A DNA stretch of 39,893 nucleotides. Origin: Acidobacteriota bacterium. Its GTDB lineage: Bacteria > Acidobacteriota > Polarisedimenticolia > J045. The notes under the pieces were generated by a model that worked only from the letters and a program-made list of their open reading frames with translations, did not search any database and was not told where the DNA came from. The stretch spans positions 1-39,893 of the forward strand of contig JAUZRX010000053.1 in NCBI GenBank assembly GCA_030949985.1, given 5' to 3'. The number at the start of each line of letters is the position of its first letter. Position 1 is the first letter of the stretch. Position numbers and translations under genes: made by a program. This document shows, in pieces, positions 33,559-39,893 of the stretch.

Positions 33559-35351
33559 GTGCCGTCGGTCCGTTCCCCCGTTCGAAGTTGCCCGATCCTC
33601 GCTCTCGCCGGGTCGGTCGGGCTTCCCGCCCGGACCCTGCGCCAGCGGGAAGATCCCGAGCCCTTCGATCACCTGCTGCGGGATCGACCCGGCGGCGGGC
33701 TTGCCACCCTCGCCGAAAATCCCCTCGACCTGCCCGCCTCCGCCGACCTGCGGAAGACCTGGGAACACCTGAACGGTGAACCGGGAGGCCACTGGCGGGC
33801 CACCATCGACGCACGCACCGGCCTGCCCACTCTCGCCTGGGGCACCGGCGTGGCCCGGATGCCCGCGTGCGCCGCGGACACCCCGACCGCGCGGCTCGAG
33901 CGACTCGAAGTCCGGGTTCGCGCCCTCATCGAGAAACACCCGGTGGTCTTCCGCGGGCTGGCAACCGACCTGGTGCTGGATACCGCCGCATCGGGTCCCG
34001 TGGGTGGGCACGTCTGGCAGATCACCTTCCGGCCAGGCGCCTGCCGGAGTTCCGGTGGAAGGCGCACGGCTGGACTTCCAACTCGGCCGCGGCCTTCTGG
34101 TGGCCTTCGGCGCCTCCCGCGTGGGCCCGGTGTCCACCTTCCCCGCCCGACTCTCGACGTCCACCAGGCCCGGCGTCTCAACGCCTGCCTCGGCGCAGGA
34201 ACGATTGCCGGCATGCCCCTGGTCGATCCGGGCACCCTGCTCCTGCTGCCCCTCGCCGCCGCGGCCCGCTCCCGACGCTGGACGGGTCAGTGACGGCACC
34301 GGCTGCGTGGTGCCCGAAGGCTCGTCGGCAGACAACACCCATGCCTCTCGCTCTTCCTTTTTCCACCTCAATCGATCGATGCAGAGAGGAAGAGCCTGGC
34401 TGCCGGACAACAACCGACTGAAAAGCCGACTTACCGACAACGTCAACATCGATAACACGCGCAACGCATGCTGGGACGGCACCGTCAACTTCCACCGTTC
34501 GGGCGGGGGCTGCCGCCATACGGGCGCGATCATGGGCGTCTTCCTCCATGCATGGGGCCACGGTCTCGACCAGAACGGCGGGAGCGGCTACGACAATCCC
34601 CCGGAGGCCTACGCCGGTATCGTCGCCTTCTTCGAAACCCGTGAATCCTGCACCGGGCATGGTTTCTACACCAGCAAGAACTGTTCGGGCCAAGGCGATA
34701 CCTGCCTCGAATGCACCGGGATGCGCGACCAGGACCGGGACAAGCGCGAGTTGCACACTCCGGCGACGCCATCCGGCTTTCTGGCCGAGAACTGCGGCGG
34801 CGGCCCCTTCGGCAAGGAAGTGCACTGTAAAGGCCACGTCGCCGGCGCGGCGTCGTACAAGGTGCTGCGTAACGAGTAGGGCTGCGAGAAAGGGCAGATC
34901 ATCGTCGGCACCGCGGTGGCCCCCGCCCCGAGCCATGTCGACGACGGTCTGGCCGACGCATTCGCCATCGACTACCGGGTGCAAGCCGTGGGGTCAACGA
35001 AACCTGCACGACGGTGGGCGGCCTCGAGGACGGCAATCAGGATGCGGTCGCCGTGATGGAGACCGGCAGCCGCCAGGCGGCCGGCCCCATCGCCGATCTG
35101 GCCGTCACCCCGGTCAACCACGATCACGTCAGGCGCGAATGGAGTGCAGCGACCGGTGAAGACATCGGCCGGGTCTATCGCTCCCCCTGCCCGGCGTCTT
35201 CAGCCGGCTCGGCGAAACCACGGAACTCTTCTATGAAGATGGTCACCAGGGCGACGCCCCGCAGATCTTCTTCTGCCTGGTGCGTGCCGCCAACGCCTGC
35301 GGCGAGGAGGGCCGTGAGTGGCCGGGCTTACGCCGGGCCACGCCATGGTAA
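33559..35351 (+). pseudogene. Decayed exported metalloprotease gene with C-terminal module
   Basis: Sequence similarity continues only by hopping frames. Frame 1 (33559 to about 34045) carries a propeptide-like part (WRATIDARTGLPTLAWGTG, VVFRGLATDLVLDT). Frame 2 (about 34045-34150) carries VPVEGARLDFQLGRGLLVAF, and frame 1 resumes with LNACLGAGTIAGMPLVDPGTL. Frame 2 (about 34300-34876) has the catalytic-like LHAWGHGLD and NPPEAYAGIVAFFETRESC with Cys-rich surroundings. A TAG then interrupts at 34877, followed by frame 2, frame 1 (about 35014-35190) and frame 3 (35193-35351, FFCLVRAANACG). Where the family would have HExxH, codon 34550-34552 is GCA (Ala), so the metalloprotease motif is dead (HAWGH). 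The many shifts argue for a true pseudogene rather than one read error. Confidence 0.78.
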
Positions 35352-35375
35352 AGACACCCGAACGAAGACCGCCGG

Positions 35376-35618
35376 TCAGAGCTTCTCGCGGTAGCCGAAA
35401 ATGCTGAAGAACCAGATCACCGTTCCCAGCAGCCAGAGCAGGCAGAAGGTGGCGGCGTAGAGCGAACCCGCGCGAATACCGAAGTAGGTGCCCGCGACGG
35501 CTCCCAGGGCGAGGAGTGTGGCCGCCACCGCTTCGAGGCGACGCGGGCCTGCGCCCTTGCGGCCCTTCCCGCCCTTGCTCTTGGGTCGCATCCGGCGCCG
35601 ACGATTCGTCCTGACCAT
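35376..35618 (-). CDS. Small membrane protein, two transmembrane helices
   Basis: 80 residues; ATG at 35618 with GGAGGAGG eight bases upstream. A very basic N-terminus (RTNRRRRMRPKSKGGKGRK) precedes two hydrophobic segments (about 30-48 and 54-73), ending FSIFGYREKL. The basic N-terminus suggests the inside of the inner membrane. I cannot assign a function. Confidence 0.65.
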   Translation of the reverse strand: MVRTNRRRRMRPKSKGGKGRKGAGPRRLEAVAATLLALGAVAGTYFGIRAGSLYAATFCLLWLLGTVIWFFSIFGYREKL

Positions 35619-35734
35619 CACAATTGCCTCCTCCGGCTTCGACGACCGGTCCGCAGCATTGTATTCTTCTCCACCGGAAGCGTCTGCCGCGTCAACGCCG
35701 ATGCGGCAGGGCGGCAGGCCGGAACGGTGAGACC

Positions 35735-36331
35735 ATGCTCAACGCCCCCGCCCCCCGAACACTCCGCATCCCCGGACGGGCTCTCGTCATGACAGCGCTG
35801 ACCCTGTTGCTGGTCGGCTGCGGCGACGAGGGGGTTCGCTCCTACCAGGTTCCCAAGTCTTCCCCTCCCGGAGCCGTCTCCGGGGAGATGGGCCACTCCC
35901 ACTCGGAAGAACTCCACTGGCACGCCCCCGCCGGCTGGCAGGAGACCCCCGGATCCTCCCTGCGGCTGGTCAACTACCGGATTCCCGGGGGCGGTCCGTC
36001 TGCAGAGTGCTACATCGTCATTCTGGCCAACGACGGTGGCGGCGAGGCGGCCAATGTCAACCGCTGGCGCAGGCAGCTCGGCCTCGAGCCTCTCGATGCC
36101 GCCACCATCGCCCACGAAGGCAAGGACGGCAAGGCGGGCGCCGGTGCCTATCGATATTTCCGCATCGTCAATCCCGACCAGCCGGCCAAGGCCATGCTGG
36201 CCACCATCCTTCCTCTCGGCGACCGAACGGCCTTCGTCAAGCTCCTCGCCCCAGCCGACAAGATCGACCAGTTGACACCCGACTTCGTCGCCTTCTGCGA
36301 CTCCCTGGCCCTGCCCGCGGCGCATTCATGA
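35735..36331 (+). CDS. Outer-surface or periplasmic lipoprotein, unknown function
   Basis: 198 residues. The ATG at 35735 is chosen because the signal peptide then starts well (basic N-region, hydrophobic core, lipobox LVGC before GDEG). After a His-rich stretch (MGHSHSEELHWHAP) comes a compact domain with W-x-APAGW, SAECYIVILANDGGG, EAANVNRWRRQLGLEPLD and VKLLAP. I have no name for this pattern. It is 28 bases before ResB on the same strand and may be part of the cytochrome c assembly operon. Confidence 0.75.
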   Translation: MLNAPAPRTLRIPGRALVMTALTLLLVGCGDEGVRSYQVPKSSPPGAVSGEMGHSHSEELHWHAPAGWQETPGSSLRLVNYRIPGGGPSAECYIVILANDGGGEAANVNRWRRQLGLEPLDAATIAHEGKDGKAGAGAYRYFRIVNPDQPAKAMLATILPLGDRTAFVKLLAPADKIDQLTPDFVAFCDSLALPAAHS

Positions 36332-36359
36332 AACCGTGGTTCCCGACGGAGAGATGTCC

Positions 36360-37478
36360 ATGTTGAAAAGGGCTCTCATCTTCCTTTCGCGCGCGGAAAT
36401 CTTCACCTTCGCCTGCGCCTGGTTGATCGTACTGCTCGTCATCGGCACCCTTGCCCAATCGAGCATCGGCCTGTACGGCGCCCAGGAGAAGTACTTCTCT
36501 TCCTGGATCACGCTGGTGGGCGTTCTGCCCCTGCCCGGCGGCCGCCTGACAATGTTGGTGGTCTTCATCAACCTGCTGGCCTACCTCGTCCAACCCGCGA
36601 CGTGGACCGCACGCCGGACCGGCCTGCTGGTGGCTCACGCCGGCGCCCTGCTGTTGCTGGTCGGCGGCATGCTCACGGCCTACTTCAGCAACGAGGGCAA
36701 CATGATGATCGCCGAGGGCGAGACATCGAACTTCGTTGCCGACGACCGCCAGAAGGAACTGGCCTTCATCGACACCAGCCCCGCCGACCACGACGCGGTA
36801 CGGGCCTACAGCGAGCCGTGGCTCGAGCCCGGGCGCGTGATCAAGCTGCCCGTCGAGGGCGTCACCGCGGAAATCCTCCACTTCTACCCGCGGGCCCAGG
36901 CCTTCCGCCGGGACAATCCGGCCCCGGCCCCCTGGCGTGGTCTCGGTCGTATCGCCCGCGCCGAACCGGTCGTCGACAGTGGGGACGACACGCTGGGCGC
37001 GGCCGCCGTTCTACGCATCACCGGCGCGGGAGAGAGCACCGACGGCCAATACCTGGCCGTCGAGAACGCGCGACAGCCGGACGTGATCACCGTGGGCGAC
37101 AAGCGGATCCGCATCGAGTTACGACGCGAGCGCCGCATCCTGCCCTTCAGTCTCGAACTGGTCGATTTCGAGAAGAAGGTTCACCCCGGCACGCGCATGG
37201 CCAGCGCTTACAGCTCGACGGTCAACCTGATCGACTCGGGGACGAAGCGGCGCGTGGTGATCAGCATGAACGAACCCCTGCGGCACCGCGGCTATACCTT
37301 CTACCAGTCGTCCTATATCGAGGGCACTCCCGAAATCACCGTACTCGCGGTGGTCAAGAACTACGGTCGCCTGTTCCCCTACATCTCGAGCCTGGTGATG
37401 TGCCTCGGGCTGCTGATCCACCTGGCCCAGATCCTCGCCCGCTCCCGGGCGGCCGCCCGCAAGGAGGCGATGCCATGA
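36360..37478 (+). CDS. ResB/CcsB-like cytochrome c biogenesis protein
   Basis: 372 residues, short for the ResB family (often over 450). The ATG at 36360 has GGAGA eight bases upstream; an ATG at 36354 is the alternative. Membrane helices lie at about 14-38, 57-75, 84-106 and near the C-terminus (about 345-363). A soluble, beta-like periplasmic domain sits between (VKLPVEGVTAEILHFYPRA, MASAYSSTVNLID, MNEPLRHRGYTFYQSSY). MNEPLRHRGYTFYQSSY is a very typical ResB stretch. With CcsA it delivers haem to apocytochromes c in System II. It overlaps the next gene by four bases. Confidence 0.88.
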   Translation: MLKRALIFLSRAEIFTFACAWLIVLLVIGTLAQSSIGLYGAQEKYFSSWITLVGVLPLPGGRLTMLVVFINLLAYLVQPATWTARRTGLLVAHAGALLLLVGGMLTAYFSNEGNMMIAEGETSNFVADDRQKELAFIDTSPADHDAVRAYSEPWLEPGRVIKLPVEGVTAEILHFYPRAQAFRRDNPAPAPWRGLGRIARAEPVVDSGDDTLGAAAVLRITGAGESTDGQYLAVENARQPDVITVGDKRIRIELRRERRILPFSLELVDFEKKVHPGTRMASAYSSTVNLIDSGTKRRVVISMNEPLRHRGYTFYQSSYIEGTPEITVLAVVKNYGRLFPYISSLVMCLGLLIHLAQILARSRAAARKEAMP

Positions 37479-39331
37479 GGAAGACGAGCTGGCTGTTGAT
37501 CCTCCTCTCCCTGCTGCCGGGCGCCGCCATCGCCCAGGAGACCATCGGCGAGCTGCCGGTACAGCACCAGGGCCGCATCAAGCCCCTCGATACCTTCGCC
37601 CGGGTCCACCTGCTGGCCTTCTCCAGCCGCCGCAGCCCCGGGGGCGCGACCCCCGAGCAGTGGCTGCTCGACGTGCTGACCCATCCCGACGGCTCGTCGC
37701 CCATGCGGGTGTTCAAGATTCGCTCCCCGGAGGTGGTCGTCGCCCTCGGCCTGCCCGAACGGGAAGATCGCGTCTACACCTACTCCGAAATGGTCGAGGC
37801 CATCGGTCCCCAGGAAGGCACCCTGCGCGAATTGATGCAGCGGGAAGAAGAAGACCGAACCTACGTCGAGAACCAGCTCGTCGAGAGCTATCGCAACGTG
37901 CTGCGCTACCAGGAGATTTCCCGCGCAGCCTCCTGCCTGCTGCCCTTGATCCGCATCGAAGATGCCGAACTGGCCGCCGAACTGGACCTGCCCTCCAATC
38001 GCAACATTTCCTATCGTACCCTCGTCGGCCACTTCCCGGCGATTCGCGGCCGTCTCGACGACCTCGGGCACCTGCCCCGGGAACAGTGGTCCGACTCGCA
38101 GAAGGCTCTCGTGCGCCTGGTCAACACGGTCAATCGGCTCCAGGAAGACCGCTTCGCCCACATCCTGGCCATCGTCCCTCCGGGCACGGGGACAGAAGTG
38201 GAAGAGGCCAAGTGGCTTTCTCCCTGGGAAATCGTCGGCACCGCCCAGGACCGGGGACTGGCAGCCGAGATCCTCGACGGCTGGGAAGCCTTGCTTTCCG
38301 CCCACCGTGACGGCGATCGGGTACGCCAGGCGGAAGCCACCGTCGCCTTGCACGCGGCGATCCGCGGAGCGCTGCCCGATTCCCGGCTCCAGCGCATCGA
38401 TCTCGAGAACTGGTACAACCGCACCGACCTGTTCTACAAGAGCGTCGCGCTCTACATCCTGGCTTTCCTGCTGCTGGCGACGAGCTGGATGTTCGCCTCC
38501 CGCTGGCTGCGCCCCACCGCCCTGGGCGCGCTGGGCTTCGGCGTGGCACTGCACATCGCCGGGCTCGTCTGCCGGATGGTGATCATGGGGCGCGCCCCGG
38601 TCTCGACCCTCTACGAGTCGATCGTCTTCGTCGGCATGGTCTCGGCCCTGACCGGCGTGGTGGTCGAGTTGATGCGCCGGGACGGCTACGGGATTCTTCT
38701 CGGCGCCATCGCCGGCGCGATACTCCACTTCGTCGGCTTCGGCAAAGCCGCCGACGGCGACACCATGGGCATGCTCGTCGCCGTGTTGAACTCCAACTTC
38801 TGGCTCTCGACCCACGTGGTGACCATCACCATCGGCTATGGCTGCTCACTGGTCGCCGGCCTGGCGGGACACCTCTACCTGGTCTTCCGGGCCTTCCGGC
38901 CATCGGCCAAGGCCCGCCTCGAAGTACTCAACCGCAACATGGGCGGACTGACGCTGGTCGCTCTCTTCTTCACCCTGTTCGGCACCATTCTCGGCGGCAT
39001 CTGGGCCGACCAGTCCTGGGGCCGCTTCTGGGGCTGGGATCCGAAGGAAAACGGCGCCCTGCTGATCGTGATGTGGCAACTGATGCTCCTCCATGGCCGT
39101 TACACGGCACTCTTCCGGCCCCGTGGTTTCGCCTTTGGGCTGGTGCTCAACAACATCATCGTCGCCCTGGCGTGGTTCGGCGTGAACCTGCTCAACATCG
39201 GGCTGCACACCTACGGCTTCGCCGGCAACGTGGCCACCAACCTGGCCATCTTCTGCGGGATCGAGCTGGTCTTCGGCCTGGTGTTCTACGGCCTGGCCTA
39301 CCGGCGCGGCCAGCAAGAGGCGAGAGCCTGA
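37475..39331 (+). CDS. CcsA-like cytochrome c biogenesis haem-delivery protein
   Basis: 618 residues; ATG overlapping ResB's stop, with AAGGAGG upstream. The first ~320 residues are a signal peptide followed by a soluble domain (GELPVQHQGRIKPLDTFARVH) not found in simple CcsA proteins. About seven or eight membrane helices follow from residue 325 on. The haem-handling tryptophan-rich WWD-type motif is WADQSWGRFWGWDPKENG, and conserved periplasmic His residues are visible (STHVVTITIGYG, LLNIGLHTYGFAG). This pairs with ResB in System II maturation of c-type cytochromes and is consistent with the multihaem cytochrome at 2994-5228. Confidence 0.92.
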   Translation: MRKTSWLLILLSLLPGAAIAQETIGELPVQHQGRIKPLDTFARVHLLAFSSRRSPGGATPEQWLLDVLTHPDGSSPMRVFKIRSPEVVVALGLPEREDRVYTYSEMVEAIGPQEGTLRELMQREEEDRTYVENQLVESYRNVLRYQEISRAASCLLPLIRIEDAELAAELDLPSNRNISYRTLVGHFPAIRGRLDDLGHLPREQWSDSQKALVRLVNTVNRLQEDRFAHILAIVPPGTGTEVEEAKWLSPWEIVGTAQDRGLAAEILDGWEALLSAHRDGDRVRQAEATVALHAAIRGALPDSRLQRIDLENWYNRTDLFYKSVALYILAFLLLATSWMFASRWLRPTALGALGFGVALHIAGLVCRMVIMGRAPVSTLYESIVFVGMVSALTGVVVELMRRDGYGILLGAIAGAILHFVGFGKAADGDTMGMLVAVLNSNFWLSTHVVTITIGYGCSLVAGLAGHLYLVFRAFRPSAKARLEVLNRNMGGLTLVALFFTLFGTILGGIWADQSWGRFWGWDPKENGALLIVMWQLMLLHGRYTALFRPRGFAFGLVLNNIIVALAWFGVNLLNIGLHTYGFAGNVATNLAIFCGIELVFGLVFYGLAYRRGQQEARA

Positions 39332-39471
39332 CGCAACCGACGGGCGTGTGCGAGTCGTCCACGTACCAGTCGTGCCGCGCCTCCATCAGGTGGCCCAGCC
39401 CTCTCTGCCAACATCCGTGAGACACTTCGGTTCCCTTGGATCTTTGTAGAAGAGGGCGAATTGGAGGTCCC

Positions 39472-39893
39472 ATGTTGAAGCACAAGGCGATTACTGGCTC
39501 TCCGGGCCGCGCGCCTTCGGAGGAAGCGAAGGTCGAGCGAAGCGAGAGCCTCGCTTCCGGAGAAGGCGCGCGGCCCGCGGCCGATCCGGAGGTCGTGGCC
39601 AAGCCCCAGCGGCGGCGATTCTCCGCGGCGTACAAGGCGCGCATTCTGGCCGAGGCGGAGCGCTGCCAGCACAACGGCGAGATAGGGCGTCTGCTGCGAC
39701 GTGAGGGGCTGTACAGTTCCCACCTCTCCGCCTGGCGCAGAGCCCAGCAGGAAGGTGCTCTCGGCGCTCTGAAGGGAAGCGCTCGGCGTCGCAAGACATC
39801 GCCCGACGCGGCACTCGAAAAAGAGAATCGTCGCCTCCGGCGGGAGAATGACCGGCTGAAAGAGAACCTGCGCAAGGCAAACCTCGTGATCGA
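39472..39893 (+). CDS. IS3-type transposase OrfA, start only
   Basis: The frame runs off the right edge, with 140 residues visible. ATG at 39472 with GGAGG four bases upstream. After a variable N-terminus (residues 1-45, including a palindromic insertion), the helix-turn-helix RRRFSAAYKARILAEAE and RREGLYSSHLSAWRR is diagnostic of IS3-family OrfA proteins. A leucine-zipper-like coiled coil follows (ALEKENRRLRRENDRLKENLRK). OrfB would follow outside the window. The left end of the element probably lies within 39400-39471 but I cannot fix it. Confidence 0.85.
   Translation, partial: MLKHKAITGSPGRAPSEEAKVERSESLASGEGARPAADPEVVAKPQRRRFSAAYKARILAEAERCQHNGEIGRLLRREGLYSSHLSAWRRAQQEGALGALKGSARRRKTSPDAALEKENRRLRRENDRLKENLRKANLVI
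39503..39577. repeat. Large in-frame palindrome inside the transposase start
   Basis: Outer arms 39503-39518 and 39562-39577 match perfectly over 16 bases. Inner arms 39522-39529 and 39551-39558 match over 8 bases, with a symmetric 3-base internal loop between. It lies inside residues 11-36 of OrfA and keeps the reading frame. Confidence 0.7.

Noticed and set aside
39332-39471. A possible older transposase remnant on the minus strand before the IS OrfA
   Set aside because: A short stretch (MEARHDWYVDDSHTP) looks protein-like, but it is too short and I recognise no family.
1-39893. tRNA, rRNA and CRISPR
   Set aside because: I saw no cloverleaf-like gene, no ribosomal RNA sequence and no regularly spaced repeats in the intergenic regions. 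A tRNA search program would settle short tRNA genes.

Overview
The window is strongly GC-rich DNA from a Gram-negative bacterium. It encodes outer-membrane beta-barrels, a c-type cytochrome, lipoproteins and many exported proteins. Several unrelated exported proteins end in the same kind of FnIII-like, Cys-containing C-terminal module (C-termini at 1-561, 2994-3350, 27746-28110, 30900-31244 and, decayed, about 35080-35351). I associate that style, with MopE-like DxDxDG repeats and sigma-54 two-component control, with Acidobacteriota-type genomes. This assignment is an inference, since no rRNA or marker gene is present.

Left part (1-10.8 kb): the tail of a surface protein, then a translationally coupled MFS exporter and RsmC-like rRNA methyltransferase on the plus strand. 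Facing them is a minus-strand block: a small exported Gly/His/Met-rich protein, a histidine kinase, an NtrC-type response regulator, then an outer-membrane barrel, a second small exported Gly/His/Met-rich protein and a five-haem cytochrome. I see two good sigma-54 (-24/-12) promoters, at 10591-10607 before the first small protein and at 6686-6701 before the barrel. Each has dyads upstream at enhancer distance. The regulator has the GAFTGA sigma-54 contact loop. The simplest reading is a self-contained, autoregulated envelope redox or metal response regulon.

Middle (10.8-18.7 kb): lipid and housekeeping functions (PlsC-like acyltransferase, YheT-like hydrolase, GNAT/CelD-like protein, acyl-CoA desaturase with a coiled-coil tail). 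These are followed by two tandem paralogous outer-membrane proteins of a family I do not recognise, each followed by a similar GC-rich hairpin.

Most unusual region (18.98-23.33 kb): a tightly coupled operon of five genes. It encodes 2-oxoacid dehydrogenase E1 alpha, E1 beta split into two overlapping ORFs, an E2-like protein, and a polysaccharide-deacetylase-like protein. The E2-like protein has a lipoyl domain and an E3-binding domain, but its catalytic acyltransferase domain is replaced by a left-handed beta-helix (hexapeptide) acyltransferase. This suggests a complex that passes an acyl group from a 2-oxoacid via lipoate to a sugar or glycan instead of CoA.

Right part (23.4-39.9 kb): exported proteins of unknown function, a PHB-depolymerase/feruloyl-esterase-like enzyme, a subtilase, a B12-binding radical SAM enzyme, and a cold-shock gene with a classic terminator. 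Next come a decayed metalloprotease pseudogene whose HExxH motif has become HAWGH, a small membrane protein, a lipoprotein, a ResB/CcsA-type cytochrome c assembly pair, and the start of an IS3-type insertion sequence cut by the window edge. I found no tRNA, rRNA or CRISPR array.
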